Shown piece after piece: positions 17,459 to 27,090 of a stretch of DNA of 64,000 nt. The translations under genes and the position numbers were made by a program. Every line of letters begins with the position of its first letter. The stretch's first letter is position 1. The notes beneath the pieces are model-generated. The model was not told the DNA's origin, did not search any database, and saw only the letters and a program-made list of their open reading frames with translations. The DNA is from an uncultured Oscillospiraceae bacterium (lineage in GTDB: Bacteria; Bacillota; Clostridia; Oscillospirales; Acutalibacteraceae): assembly GCA_902492455.1 (NCBI GenBank), contig CABULH010000001.1, forward strand, positions 1 to 64,000, read 5' to 3'.

Positions 17459-19459
17459 CTAGCTTTCTGTGCTTTCTGATACGGCCGGGACGGCCGCTTT
17501 TTTTGCGGATGCCCGACGAGTTCCAGCCGTTTTTCGGGGCGTTTTGGCTTTGGGCAGAGCCTTGGCTTTTTTCAGCCGGAAGTAAAGGACCGATAAAGGG
17601 GGCAGCGTCAGAGAGAGGGATTGGGGAAAGCCGTGCATGGGAACCGGCTCGCTGTCCAGGGTGCCGTTGAGAACGCCGCTGCCGCCGAACTCCAATTGAT
17701 CGGTGTTGAACACTTCTGTATAAGAGCCCAGCACCGGCGCGCCGATGCGATAGCCGGTACGCTGCACCGGTGTAAAGTTGCAGACCACCAGCAGTTCCTT
17801 TCCCTTTTGATCGATGCGCCGGAATACAATGACGCTCTGGCTGTAATCGTCGTGGGCGATCCAGGAAAAGCCGTCCCAGGAAAAATCGTTTTCCCAGAGA
17901 GCGGGAGTTTCCAGGTAGAAATGATTCAGGGTTTTGGTGTAATGCTGCAGCATCCGATGGGATTCGTAATCCAGCAGCAGCCAATCCAGGCCGCTTTCAT
18001 AATCCCATTCCTTAAACTGGCCGAACTCCCCGCCCATGAACAGCAGTTTTTTCCCCGGATGAGCCATCATATAGGCTAGAAACAGCCGTACCCCGGCGAA
18101 CTTTTCCTCATAAGAGCCGGGCATTTTGTTGATGAGAGAGCCCTTTCCGTGAACCACCTCGTCATGGGAGATAGGCAGCACATAATTTTCCGAAAAGGCG
18201 TAGAAGAAGGAGAAGGTCAGGTTGTCATGGTTGAACTTGCGGAACAGAGGATCCAGCGACATATAGTGAAGCATGTCGTTCATCCAGCCCATGTTCCACT
18301 TGTAGTTGAAGCCCAGGCCGCCGTCGCAGGTGGGACGGGATACCAAGGGCCAGGAGGTGGATTCCTCCGCGATCATCATGGTTTTGGGGTGGGCGGCGAA
18401 GACCGATTCGTTGAGGCGGCGGAGGAAATCCACCGCTTCCAGATTCTCTTTGCCGCCGTATTGATTGGGCAGCCATTCCCCCTCCCGCCGGTTATAGTCC
18501 AGATACAGCATGGAAGCCACCGCGTCCACCCGGATACCGTCCACGTGGTACATCTCCAGCCAGAACATGGCGTTGGATATCAGAAAACTGCGCACCTCAT
18601 TGCGTCCATAATCAAATACACAGGTTCCCCATTCATAATGCTCGCCCTTGCGGGAATCGGCGTATTCATAGCAAGGGGTGCCGTCAAAGCGGTAAAGGCC
18701 GCAGGCATCCTTGGGGAAGTGAGCGGGGACCCAGTCGATGATCACTCCGATTCCCGCCTGATGGCAGCGGTCCACAAAGGACATGAAGCCCTTGGGATCG
18801 CCGTAGCGGGAGGTGGGGGCGTAATAGCCGGTGACCTGATAGCCCCAGGACCCGTCGTAAGGGTATTCCATCATTGGCAGCAGCTCCACATGGGAATAAC
18901 CCATCTCCAGCAGATAGGGAATCAGCTCGTCCGCCAGCTTATCGTAGGAAAAGGGGCTGCCGTCTGGATACTGCCGCCAGGAGCCGGCGTGAACTTCATA
19001 GATGTTGACTGGACAGTCATAGATAGAGTTTTCCTCTTTGCGGCGCAGCCAGTCCCCATCGCCCCAAACATAGCCCTCCAGGTTGTACACCTTGGAGGCG
19101 TTGGAGGGACGGGTTTCAAAATGAAAGCCGTAAGGATCGGCTTTCATGACGGTTTTGCCGTCCGGTCCGGTGATGGCATATTTGTAAGGATCATACTCGC
19201 CAACTTGGGAGGATTGACATTCCCAGATGCCGCCCCCCAGCGCCTCCAAAGGATGGAGACCAGGCTCCCAACCATTGAAATCGCCCACCAGGCTTACGGC
19301 GCTGGCTTCCGGCGCCCACACCCGAAAGCCGTAGGTTCCGTCTCCCAGGTAATGACAGCCCAATAATTCCCAGGCCCGGCAGTTTGTCCCGCGGCCGAAA
19401 TTCAGGATCTCTTCTTCAAGGGCCGCGAAGCCGTTGGTCAGCCTTTGCAGTTCCACCAT
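17459..19459 (-). CDS. glgB: 1,4-alpha-glucan branching enzyme
   Basis: Introduces alpha-1,6 branches into glycogen; GH13, 666 residues. An N-terminal CBM48 (GFRVWAPEASAVSLVGDFNG) precedes the catalytic barrel with the DWVPAHFPKD region, nucleophile Asp in HVDGIRVDAVASMLYLDY, Glu in TMMIAEEST, and SHDEVVHGKGS. The C-terminal beta domain has SVLYFRLKK followed by a basic, Ala/Lys-rich tail of about 35 residues that is probably disordered. The start is the ATG preceded by GGAAAGGTG. It is the first gene of the operon, behind a near-consensus promoter. Confidence 0.97.
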   Translation of the reverse strand: MVELQRLTNGFAALEEEILNFGRGTNCRAWELLGCHYLGDGTYGFRVWAPEASAVSLVGDFNGWEPGLHPLEALGGGIWECQSSQVGEYDPYKYAITGPDGKTVMKADPYGFHFETRPSNASKVYNLEGYVWGDGDWLRRKEENSIYDCPVNIYEVHAGSWRQYPDGSPFSYDKLADELIPYLLEMGYSHVELLPMMEYPYDGSWGYQVTGYYAPTSRYGDPKGFMSFVDRCHQAGIGVIIDWVPAHFPKDACGLYRFDGTPCYEYADSRKGEHYEWGTCVFDYGRNEVRSFLISNAMFWLEMYHVDGIRVDAVASMLYLDYNRREGEWLPNQYGGKENLEAVDFLRRLNESVFAAHPKTMMIAEESTSWPLVSRPTCDGGLGFNYKWNMGWMNDMLHYMSLDPLFRKFNHDNLTFSFFYAFSENYVLPISHDEVVHGKGSLINKMPGSYEEKFAGVRLFLAYMMAHPGKKLLFMGGEFGQFKEWDYESGLDWLLLDYESHRMLQHYTKTLNHFYLETPALWENDFSWDGFSWIAHDDYSQSVIVFRRIDQKGKELLVVCNFTPVQRTGYRIGAPVLGSYTEVFNTDQLEFGGSGVLNGTLDSEPVPMHGFPQSLSLTLPPLSVLYFRLKKAKALPKAKTPRKTAGTRRASAKKAAVPAVSESTES

Positions 19460-19508
19460 TCTCACACCTTTCCCGACGGTATCTTGTGAAACCCGTCCGA
19501 TTATCCTT

Positions 19509-19537
19509 ATTTTACCAATCAGTGAAGCAGATTTCAA
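19509..19537 (-). promoter_or_regulatory. glgBCDA promoter
   Basis: On the minus strand: TTGAAA, 17 bp, TAAAAT, with TGG before the -10. The leader is about 45 nt before glgB. Confidence 0.7.
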
Positions 19538-19737
19538 GTCTTATTTGTTAATTTACTTATAATAACGGAAAAAGAATCTTTCTATAGTTGTATGATTTGT
19601 TCAAATATCGCCCATAAAAAATAGATAAGCGGCCAGGGGAGATCAATCAAATGATCAATCGGTACCCGACGGACAGGCGGCTGAAGACGAATGGGTATTA
19701 TTATATACGATTTTTGTTAAAAAAATTGTCGAAGAGA

Positions 19738-19773
19738 GTTCAGGTAAAATGAAAGATTTTACCTGGACTTTTT
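19738..19773 (+). terminator. orphan terminator upstream of the MerR gene
   Basis: GTTCAGGTAAAAT pairs with ATTTTACCTGGAC (one G-T wobble) around GAAAG, then TTTTT. No plus-strand gene precedes it; the region from 19,460 to here has no credible ORF. It may end a small RNA or act as an attenuator. Confidence 0.65.
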
Positions 19774-19925
19774 CTGAGCAAGCGGCGAAAGATGAGAGAG
19801 GGATTCCCTGCGCGTATGAAAGGTGATAGCGCGATTTCTTTCATTTTTCCCCTTGACTCTCCAACCGCGTTATAGTTTATGGTATACTTGTCGAAGGGAA
19901 CAGGCAATTGAAAGGGATGGCAGAG

Positions 19926-20666
19926 ATGAAAACAGTCAACCAGGTGGCGAAGCTGTCGGGCGTCAGTGTGCGCACACTGCATTATTATGACGAGATCGGT
20001 CTTCTCACGCCCACAGTGATTACCGCTGCCGGCTATCGGCTGTATGACGGCTCTGCCTTGGACCGCCTGCAGCAGATCCTGTTCTACCGGGAGTTGGATT
20101 TTTCTCTATCGGATATCCGCCGGATTCTGGATGATCCCGCCTTCGACCGTATGGAAGCCCTGAACGGACACCGTGCCCTTCTGCAGCTGAAGAAGGAACG
20201 GCTGGACCGCCTCATCGGCTTGGTGGACAATATGATGAAGGGAGAAAAGGATATGAGTTTTGCAGAATTTGATCAAACGGCCATTGAGAAGGCCCGCGCT
20301 CAATACGCTAAAGAGGTGGAGGAACGCTGGGGCGGTACGCAGGCTTATCAGGAGAGCCGGGTGAAAACGGATGCTTACGGCAAAGAAGAATGGGTGGAAG
20401 CACAAAAGGAGGCAGACGCCATCTTTCAAGATTTCGCCGCCTATCAGCAGGAAGATCCCGGCAGCCCGGAAGTACAAAAACTGGTGTCCCGCTGGCAGGA
20501 GCATATCACCCGCCGGTATTACGCCTGCACCAATGACATCCTTTCCGGATTGGGGACAATGTATACCGCCGATCCTCGATTTACGGAAAATATTGACCGG
20601 TATGGTGAGGGATTGGCGTCTTTTATGGGAGAAGCTATCCACATTTATTGCAGCTCGCATCAATAA
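19926..20666 (+). CDS. MerR family regulator with TipAS domain
   Basis: 246 residues. An N-terminal MerR winged helix (MKTVNQVAKLSGVSVRTLHYYDEIGLL, then GYRLYDGSALDRLQQILFYR) and a coiled-coil dimerisation helix lead to a C-terminal TipAS/AlbA-type antibiotic-binding domain (about 115-246) with the WGGTQAYQES, WVEAQKEADAI and YGEGLASFMGEAI segments. The family (TipA, Mta, SkgA) senses amphipathic drugs or peptides and activates its own promoter. Start chosen at the ATG with AAAGGG 9 nt upstream. There is no obvious efflux target next to it; the flanking minus-strand operon is separated by a terminator. Confidence 0.92.
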   Translation: MKTVNQVAKLSGVSVRTLHYYDEIGLLTPTVITAAGYRLYDGSALDRLQQILFYRELDFSLSDIRRILDDPAFDRMEALNGHRALLQLKKERLDRLIGLVDNMMKGEKDMSFAEFDQTAIEKARAQYAKEVEERWGGTQAYQESRVKTDAYGKEEWVEAQKEADAIFQDFAAYQQEDPGSPEVQKLVSRWQEHITRRYYACTNDILSGLGTMYTADPRFTENIDRYGEGLASFMGEAIHIYCSSHQ

Positions 20667-20667
20667 A

Positions 20668-20736
20668 AACCATGCCAAAAAAGCAGAGGCGCTGCGGAAG
20701 CAAATTCCGCAGCGCCTCTGCTTTTTTGGCATGGTT
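20668..20736. terminator. very strong bidirectional terminator
   Basis: An almost perfect stem of about 31 bp (AACCATGCCAAAAAAGCAGA... with its complement) around AGCAAAT. Internal A6/T6 tracts serve both strands. It separates the convergent MerR and CorC/HlyC-type genes. Confidence 0.85.
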
Positions 20737-20765
20737 CAAGCCCTGACAGGATGAATTCCGTTTGT

Positions 20766-22007
20766 TTATACTTCTGGCAGCCGGGTCACCAAAACCCGTT
20801 GGGCCCGGCGGTTTTCCACGCTGATAATCGTCGCCCGCAGCAGCCCTCCGTATTCAAAGGCATCTCCTTCCTGCGGTACCGCTCCCAGTTCCTGCATGGC
20901 CCAGCCGCTGACCGTCAGGGCCTCACATTCCTCTTTGAGGCCCAGCAGATCGAAAAGATCCTCCATCCGTGCGCCGCCGTCCGCTTCCACCGAGGTGTCA
21001 TCAATACGGCGGAAGTCCTCCTCCACCTCATCGTGCTCGTCCCAGATTTCGCCCACCAGCTCTTCCAGGATATCTTCCATGGTTACCAGACCGCAGGTAC
21101 CGCCAAACTCATCCACCACAATGGCTAAATGGGATTTGGCCTGCTGCAGCTGCCGCAGAAGATCGGAGATTTTCGTCCCCGTCGGTACGCACAGCGGTTC
21201 CTGCATCTTGCTTTGCCAAGGGACGGATTCATGAACCGCGGCGTAAAGCTCCTTTTCATGAATCACCCCCACAATGGTATCCACTGTACCCCGGTACACC
21301 GGCAGCCGGGAATATCCCTCGCTGAGGAACAGCTCTTTTACCTCATCAGCGGGACTCTCTTCATCCACCGCTGCCATCTCGACCCGGGGAGTGAGGATAT
21401 CCTCCACGCTGCGGTCTTCAAACTCAATGGCCGCCCGGATCAGTTCGCCCTCATGGGCGTCGATATTGCCCTCGTTTTCCACCTCATCCACAATGGTGAG
21501 CAGTTCTTCGCCGGTAATGCCGCTGTCTTCCTTGGGACGGAACAGCCGATTCAGCAGCTTTTTCCACTGCATGAACAAGAAATTCAGCGGAGTGAACAGC
21601 ACCATAATCACCCGCAGGACCGGCGCGGAGGCCATGGCGAAGGATTCCGCGTTCTGCTTCGCCAGGCTTTTGGGGGAGATTTCCCCAAAAATCAGTACCA
21701 CCACCGTCATCACCACGGTGGATACCGGGACGCCCATGTCGCCCAGAAAGCCCACAAACACAACCGTGGAAATGGAGGCGGAGGCGATATTGACGATGTT
21801 GTTGCCAATGAGGATGGTGGACAGCAGCTTATCGTAATTCGCCTCCAGCTTTAAAGCCAGAGCGGCCTTTTTATTGCCGTTGTCCGCCAGATTTTTCACC
21901 CGGATGCGGTTAAGGCTGGAAAAGGCGGTCTCGGTTCCGGAAAAGTAGGCGGACAGAGCCACCAGCACCACCAGCACGCCGACGAGTATCCATGAGCCGT
22001 CTTCCAT
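20766..22007 (-). CDS. CNNM/CorC (HlyC-type) membrane protein with CBS pair
   Basis: 413 residues. An N-terminal CNNM/DUF21 domain of about four membrane segments (FSGTETAFSSLNRIRV, IGNNIVNIASASI) is followed by two CBS domains (DILTPRVEMAAVDEE; LLRQLQQAKSHLAIVVDEFGGTCGLVTMEDI) and a C-terminal CorC_HlyC domain. Relatives are magnesium or other divalent-cation transporters or sodium/magnesium antiporters, despite the historical haemolysin name. It is the last gene of a three-gene operon, 23 bp after the AEC transporter. Note the CorA gene elsewhere in the window. Confidence 0.92.
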   Translation of the reverse strand: MEDGSWILVGVLVVLVALSAYFSGTETAFSSLNRIRVKNLADNGNKKAALALKLEANYDKLLSTILIGNNIVNIASASISTVVFVGFLGDMGVPVSTVVMTVVVLIFGEISPKSLAKQNAESFAMASAPVLRVIMVLFTPLNFLFMQWKKLLNRLFRPKEDSGITGEELLTIVDEVENEGNIDAHEGELIRAAIEFEDRSVEDILTPRVEMAAVDEESPADEVKELFLSEGYSRLPVYRGTVDTIVGVIHEKELYAAVHESVPWQSKMQEPLCVPTGTKISDLLRQLQQAKSHLAIVVDEFGGTCGLVTMEDILEELVGEIWDEHDEVEEDFRRIDDTSVEADGGARMEDLFDLLGLKEECEALTVSGWAMQELGAVPQEGDAFEYGGLLRATIISVENRRAQRVLVTRLPEV

Positions 22008-22030
22008 TTACAAAAACCTCTCCTTCCAAA

Positions 22031-22954
22031 TCAAGCCAATATTTGTGTCAGCCCTACGATCAGCGGCATGGTTACGGCTGAAATCAGGGTGGTGAGGGAT
22101 ACGAGGTTTACCGACAGGGCGGTGTCCTGGCTATAACGGGTGGCGAACATGGTGGTGGCCGCGGCGGCGGGGGCACAGACTGCAATCATACAGGAAATCA
22201 GCACCGTCCCCCGGATGCCGCACAGCCACATGCCGCCCAGCGACAGCAGCGGCAGTACCGCCAGCCGCAATCCGGCAGCCACATAAGCGCCGCGATCCCG
22301 CAACGCCTGTTTCAAATCTGTTTTTCCCAGATAGTAGCCGATCACCAGCATGGGCAGAGGCGTATTCAGCGCCGACAAACTTCGGATAGGCGCCGCCAGC
22401 ATCTCCGGCAGAGAAAAGGGAAGAAAAAACACCAATAAACCGACCGCCAGCCCGATCATACCCGGATTCAACACCAATTTTTTCACCGAGAGGCTGCTGC
22501 GTTGGCCGCTCATTTCCAGGAGACCATAGCTCCACAGTACCAGATTGAACACCACCAGATAAGCAGCGCCCACCAGCACGCCGTCCTCCCCCAACAGCGC
22601 CTTCTGCAGAGGGATGGACATATAGCCGGCATTGGAGAAGACCACGCCGAAACGGAGCACCCGTCGCCGGGACTCAACCTTATCCCGTATTGTCAGCCGG
22701 GCCAGAAGAATGGACAAGCCGTGCACTGCCAGGGCAGCCAGAGCGGCCACACCCAGCCAAACGAATTTTTCCGGCGCTACCTCCCGCATGAAGGATTCTA
22801 CGATCACGCAGGGGGTGGCGATCAGCAGGGTGAGATCAGCTAAGGCCCGGGCGACTGTTTCATTGAGGATGCCCTTTTTTCCGCAGATGAAACCGGTGAA
22901 TATCAGTATAAACAGGGCCAGCACCTGTTGCCCTACCGTCAAAAACCGCTCCAA
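22031..22954 (-). CDS. AEC family transporter (auxin efflux carrier type)
   Basis: A 307-residue membrane protein with ten predicted hydrophobic segments in two inverted halves. The N-terminal FTGFICGKKGILNE and central VFSNAGYMSIPL motifs are characteristic of the AEC/BASS-like family, which exports or imports organic acids such as malate. The start codon follows the MBL gene stop by 2 bp, so translation is coupled. The substrate is unknown. Confidence 0.92.
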   Translation of the reverse strand: MERFLTVGQQVLALFILIFTGFICGKKGILNETVARALADLTLLIATPCVIVESFMREVAPEKFVWLGVAALAALAVHGLSILLARLTIRDKVESRRRVLRFGVVFSNAGYMSIPLQKALLGEDGVLVGAAYLVVFNLVLWSYGLLEMSGQRSSLSVKKLVLNPGMIGLAVGLLVFFLPFSLPEMLAAPIRSLSALNTPLPMLVIGYYLGKTDLKQALRDRGAYVAAGLRLAVLPLLSLGGMWLCGIRGTVLISCMIAVCAPAAAATTMFATRYSQDTALSVNLVSLTTLISAVTMPLIVGLTQILA

Positions 22955-22956
22955 CT

Positions 22957-23862
22957 TTATACGCCTCCCTGGGTTACCGCCAACGTTTTTCCATCGGTCA
23001 CCGCCGTCACCCTGCCCGCGGAGGTCAGCAGAATCTCCGTATCCATGGCACGCAGCAGAGACAGCAGCTCTTCCTCCGGCGGCTCCTTCTCCGAGCAGGT
23101 AATCACCGCCCAGCGGGGCTGCACGGCGTCCAAGAAAGCCGCGCTGAGGCCGTTGTACCGGCCGTGATGAGGAACTTTGAGGAAATCCGCCGGAGTGCCT
23201 CCTGCGGCAAGAAATTCCGACAGCCGTTCCTTTTCCGCGTCTCCGGCAAAGAGAAAACTCACCTCTCCGTAGGTCATGGTGGTGATGATGGAATAATCGT
23301 TGTCCTGATCATAGGGAGGATGAGCACCGGGAATCAAAGTTAGGGAGGCGCCGCCCAAGGTGAGAGCCATTTCCTTCCTCAGCCGCAGCGGCGTCAGACC
23401 CAGTTGGGAGCAGGCCTCCCGGTATTTTTCATATTGTCCGCTGTCCTCATCATAATCCGCTTGAATCAGCTGTTTCACCGGAATGCTTTCCAGAATGCGG
23501 GCCGCGCCGCCGATGTGGTCTTTATCCAGATGGGTCAGCAGCAAAAATTCCAGCTGCCGGATGTTCCGCTTCTCCAGTTCCTCCACCAGATCCTTGCCGT
23601 CGCCCTTGTCTGCCGTATCGATCAGAGCGGCCCCTGCTTCCGTTTCGATGAGAATACAATCTGACTTTCCTGTCTGGAAAACGGTGACGGTAAGTTCCCC
23701 CAGAGCCACCGACGGATGGGTGGAAACGGAGGAACTGTTTCCGTTGGGCGGGGTAGAGGAAGAGGATGTATCGTCGGAGGAGCTGTTGTTCTGACCGGTG
23801 CAGCCGGAGATTAGCAGCAGAACTGCCGACAGAAGCAGCAGACGGGTCAACCGTCGTTTCAT
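22957..23862 (-). CDS. MBL-fold hydrolase lipoprotein (ComEC C-terminal-like)
   Basis: A 301-residue lipoprotein (signal LLLLSAVLLLISGC, lipobox ISGC) with a Ser-rich linker, then a metallo-beta-lactamase domain like the C-terminal domain of ComEC. The metal motif THLDKDHIGG is present, with the downstream FLFAGDAEKERLSEF Asp and VPHHGRYNG His. The ComEC-like domain is thought to degrade one strand of incoming DNA or to be a phosphodiesterase; stand-alone secreted versions are common in Clostridia and not well defined. It is the first gene of the three-gene operon. Confidence 0.9.
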   Translation of the reverse strand: MKRRLTRLLLLSAVLLLISGCTGQNNSSSDDTSSSSTPPNGNSSSVSTHPSVALGELTVTVFQTGKSDCILIETEAGAALIDTADKGDGKDLVEELEKRNIRQLEFLLLTHLDKDHIGGAARILESIPVKQLIQADYDEDSGQYEKYREACSQLGLTPLRLRKEMALTLGGASLTLIPGAHPPYDQDNDYSIITTMTYGEVSFLFAGDAEKERLSEFLAAGGTPADFLKVPHHGRYNGLSAAFLDAVQPRWAVITCSEKEPPEEELLSLLRAMDTEILLTSAGRVTAVTDGKTLAVTQGGV

Positions 23863-23931
23863 AAGCGGCGATTCTCCTTCTTAGATTTTTAAAAGTGGGA
23901 GGATTCTCCCCGTCAAGCATGGCGTGGAGTT

Positions 23932-23937
23932 ATTATA
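23932..23937 (-). promoter_or_regulatory. extended -10 promoter for the MBL operon
   Basis: TGATATAAT on the minus strand, an extended -10, about 70 nt before the MBL start codon. No good -35 is seen. Confidence 0.4.
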
Positions 23938-23974
23938 TCATCAAATTCCGCCAAATGCATCCCTTTTTTATCGA

Positions 23975-24008
23975 AAAGGAGAACCGCTGTATAGGACAGC
24001 GGTTCTCC
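23975..24008 (-). terminator. terminator of pflB-pflA
   Basis: On the minus strand, GGAGAACCGCTGT pairs with ACAGCGGTTCTCC around CCTAT, followed by TTTT. Confidence 0.8.
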
Positions 24009-24033
24009 GTTATTTGGTGTTTTCCTGAAGCTG

Positions 24034-24762
24034 TTAATGCACATCCAAGCCATACCCTTGAAGCAGAAAACGGGCTTCCTCCACCTGCTCAGGTTCCGGC
24101 GGCTGGGTAGCCCCCAGGGTATAGGGCTGCCCCAAGGCTTCCCACTTGTATTCCCCCATTTTATGAAAGGGCAGCAGCTCCACCCGCTGAATGCAGCGGT
24201 AAGGCTTCAGCAGCCGGCCCAACTGATGCAGCCGTTCCCGGTTCAAGGTCAGGCCGGGAACCAGCACATGGCGGATCCACACCGGTTTCCCAATGTTTTC
24301 ACAGCGGTTGAGAATCTCCAGAGTATTGTCCATTCCTCTACCGGTGATCCTGCGGAACAGCTCGTCCGCCGCAGCCTTGATGTCCAGCAGCAGCAGATCC
24401 GCGGCGTCCACCGCCTGGCGGCAGTGAAGCAGGGAAACCGCGCCGGAAGTATCCAGGGCGGTGTGCAAGCCGTTTTCCCGGCAGCCCTCCAGGATGGAGG
24501 CACAGAAAGCCGGCTGCATCAGCGGTTCCCCGCCGGATAAAGTGACCCCGCCGTGATGGATGAAATTGCGGTAGCGGAGAATATCCTGCACCACATCCAC
24601 CGAGCCGATCTCCTGGCCGCCGTCCGGCCGCCAGGAGTCTGGGTTATGGCAGAAAAGACAGCGCAGGGGACAGCCCTGCAGAAAAAGGACGTAGCGAATT
24701 CCCGGTCCGTCCAGCGCGCCGAAGCTTTCCACCGAATGGATGCGGCCGGTGACGTTTGTCAT
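24034..24762 (-). CDS. pflA: pyruvate formate-lyase activating enzyme
   Basis: Radical SAM enzyme that installs the glycyl radical on PflB. 242 residues, normal for PflA without an extra ferredoxin domain. The 4Fe-4S motif is CPLRCLFC (CX3CX2C) at about residues 31-38, followed by HNPDSW; GGEPL and the DIKAAAD region follow. It is encoded 28 bp downstream of pflB and shares its transcript and terminator, the standard arrangement. Confidence 0.96.
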   Translation of the reverse strand: MTNVTGRIHSVESFGALDGPGIRYVLFLQGCPLRCLFCHNPDSWRPDGGQEIGSVDVVQDILRYRNFIHHGGVTLSGGEPLMQPAFCASILEGCRENGLHTALDTSGAVSLLHCRQAVDAADLLLLDIKAAADELFRRITGRGMDNTLEILNRCENIGKPVWIRHVLVPGLTLNRERLHQLGRLLKPYRCIQRVELLPFHKMGEYKWEALGQPYTLGATQPPEPEQVEEARFLLQGYGLDVH

Positions 24763-24790
24763 GATGACTTCCTTTCTGCCGGTTGACCGG

Positions 24791-27007
24791 TTAGAACCGG
24801 GTGTGGAAGGTGCGATTGATCACATCCATCTGCTGTTCCCGGCTGAGTTTGATAAAGTTGACCGCATAACCGGAGACCCGGATGGTGAGCTGGGGATAGA
24901 GTTCCGGATGATCCATGGCGTCCAGCAGCACCTCACGGTTGAGGACGTTGACATTGATATGATGGCCGCCTTCATTGAAATAGCCGTCCATCAACCCCAC
25001 CAGATTTTCCGCTCGCTCCGCTTCCTCTCGCCCCAATGCCGATGGAACGATGGAGAAGGTATAGCTGATGCCGTCTTCGCTGTAATCGTAGGGCAGCTTG
25101 GCCACCGACATCATGGAGGCCACGCAGCCGTGACTGTCCCGACCGTGCATGGGATTGGCACCGGGGGCAAAAGGTTCGCCCGCCTTGCGGCCGTCAGGAG
25201 TGCTGCCGGTTTTTTTGCCGTAAACCACATTGGAGGTGATGGTGAGAATGGACATGGTGGGCTTGGACTCCCGATAGGTGGGGCACTTCTGCAGCTTGCT
25301 CATGAACATCTTCACCACGCTCACCGCGATGTCGTCCACCCGGGGATCATTGTTGCCGAATTTGGGGAAGTCGCCTTCTACCTCAAAATCCACCGCCAGG
25401 CCGCTTTCATCCCGAATGGGACGGACCCGGGCATATTTGATAGCGGAGAGGGAATCGCACACCACCGACAGGCCCGCCACGCCGCAGGCCATAGTGCGGA
25501 ACACCTCGTTATCGTGCAGCGCCATCTGCAGCTTTTCATAACAGTATTTATCGTGCATATAGTGGATGACGTTGAGGGTGTTGACGTACAAACCGGAAAG
25601 CCAGTCGCAGATGGCGTCGAACTTGCGCATCACATCGTCGTATTCCAGGTATTTGCCCCGGCAGGCCAGCAGCTCCGGTCCCACCTGGAGACCGCTCTTC
25701 TCGTCCCGGCCGCCGTTGATGGCGTAGAGCAGGGCTTTGGCGAGATTGGCCCGGGCGCCGAAAAACTGCATCTGCTTGCCGATGCGCATGGCGGATACAC
25801 AACAGGCGATACCGTAATCGTCTCCAAATTTCTTGCGCATCAACTCGTCGCTTTCATATTGAATAGAGCAGGTCTCCATGGACATCTTGGCGCAGTACCG
25901 CTTGAAAGCGGCGGGAAGCCGGGTGCTCCACAGCACGGTCATGTTGGGCTCCGGCGCCGGTCCCAGATTGGTCAGGGTGTGGAGAAAGCGGAAGGACATT
26001 TTGGTGACCATGTGCCGTCCGTCAGTGCACAGCCCGGCGATGGCCTCGGTCACCCAGGTGGGGTCACCGCTGAACAGCTCATCATAGGAAGGGGTGCGCA
26101 GGAAACGGACCATCCGCAGCTTCATCACGAAGTGATCCACAATTTCTTGAATGTCGCTTTCGGTGTAGCGGCCTTCTTCCAAATCCCGCTGGGCGTAAAT
26201 ATCCAGGAAGGTGGATACCCGGCCGATGGACATGGCGGCGCCATTTTGCTCCTTTACCGCCGCCAGATAGCCGAAATACACCCACTGGACGGCCTCTTTG
26301 GTATCCTGGGCGGGCTGGGAAATATCATAGCCATAGGAGGCGGCCATCCGTTTCATAGCTTCCAGCGCCCGGATCTGTTCCGCCAGCTCCTCCCGCAGCC
26401 GGATGGCACGGGAGTCCATCACGCTGAAATCCGCTTCGTCCCGGGATTTCTGCTTTTCACCGATGAGAAAATCCACCCCATACAGCGCCACCCGGCGATA
26501 GTCGCCGATGATCCTTCCGCGGCCGTAAGCGTCGGGCAGACCGGTGATGATGCCGGTGCGGCGGGCGGCCCGCATCTCAGGGGTATAGACGTCGAAGACG
26601 CCGTCGTTGTGGGTCTTGCGATACCGGAAGACGTTTTCAATCTCCGGATCCATCTCCCGGCCGTAGGCCTCCAGGGAATTCCGCACCATACGGATGCCGC
26701 CGAAGGGCATGATGGCCCGGGTGAGAGGGGCCGCGGTCTGCAGGCCGACAATCTGCTCGCTGTCCCGGTCAATGTATCCCGGTTCATAGGCATCGATGCC
26801 CGAAATGGTGTGGGTGTCAATATCATACACCCCGCCCCGGGCGTGCTCCTCCTTCATCAAAGCGGATACCTTGTCCCACAGGGCCAGGGTTCGCTGAGTG
26901 GGAGGGGCCAGAAAGGATTCGTCTCCGTCGTAGGGGGTGTAATTGCGGACAATAAAATCCCGTACGTCTACAAAATTCTGCCAGCTGCCTTTTTTGAATT
27001 CGCGCAT
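24791..27007 (-). CDS. pflB: formate C-acetyltransferase (pyruvate formate-lyase)
   Basis: Converts pyruvate and CoA to acetyl-CoA and formate under anaerobic conditions. 738 residues, full length. The active-site Cys-Cys pair is present in IACCVSAMRIG and the glycyl-radical loop in LTIRVSGYAVNFIKL near the C-terminus. The ARG-type GCVASMMSVAKLPY segment supports PFL rather than a glycerol dehydratase. Transcribed from a strong promoter with a hairpin leader, followed by pflA. Confidence 0.97.
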   Translation of the reverse strand: MREFKKGSWQNFVDVRDFIVRNYTPYDGDESFLAPPTQRTLALWDKVSALMKEEHARGGVYDIDTHTISGIDAYEPGYIDRDSEQIVGLQTAAPLTRAIMPFGGIRMVRNSLEAYGREMDPEIENVFRYRKTHNDGVFDVYTPEMRAARRTGIITGLPDAYGRGRIIGDYRRVALYGVDFLIGEKQKSRDEADFSVMDSRAIRLREELAEQIRALEAMKRMAASYGYDISQPAQDTKEAVQWVYFGYLAAVKEQNGAAMSIGRVSTFLDIYAQRDLEEGRYTESDIQEIVDHFVMKLRMVRFLRTPSYDELFSGDPTWVTEAIAGLCTDGRHMVTKMSFRFLHTLTNLGPAPEPNMTVLWSTRLPAAFKRYCAKMSMETCSIQYESDELMRKKFGDDYGIACCVSAMRIGKQMQFFGARANLAKALLYAINGGRDEKSGLQVGPELLACRGKYLEYDDVMRKFDAICDWLSGLYVNTLNVIHYMHDKYCYEKLQMALHDNEVFRTMACGVAGLSVVCDSLSAIKYARVRPIRDESGLAVDFEVEGDFPKFGNNDPRVDDIAVSVVKMFMSKLQKCPTYRESKPTMSILTITSNVVYGKKTGSTPDGRKAGEPFAPGANPMHGRDSHGCVASMMSVAKLPYDYSEDGISYTFSIVPSALGREEAERAENLVGLMDGYFNEGGHHINVNVLNREVLLDAMDHPELYPQLTIRVSGYAVNFIKLSREQQMDVINRTFHTRF

Positions 27008-27038
27008 GTTCCACTCCAGTCTTAAGGGAAGTCAGGTA

Positions 27039-27073
27039 CGGCAGGAGCGCCGCCCTTATCGGCGGTCCTGCCG
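27039..27073 (-). promoter_or_regulatory. strong hairpin in the pflB 5' leader
   Basis: CGGCAGGACCGCCG pairs with CGGCGCTCCTGCCG (one mismatch) around ATAAGGG. It lies between the promoter and the start codon and has no T-run; it may stabilise the mRNA or control translation. Confidence 0.55.
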
Positions 27074-27090
27074 CGTTTCTTTATGGATTC

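Noticed and set aside
24740..27025. A 760-codon plus-strand open frame opposite pflB
   Set aside because: pflB is unmistakable on the other strand; the antisense product is Gly/His/Val-rich without domain logic.
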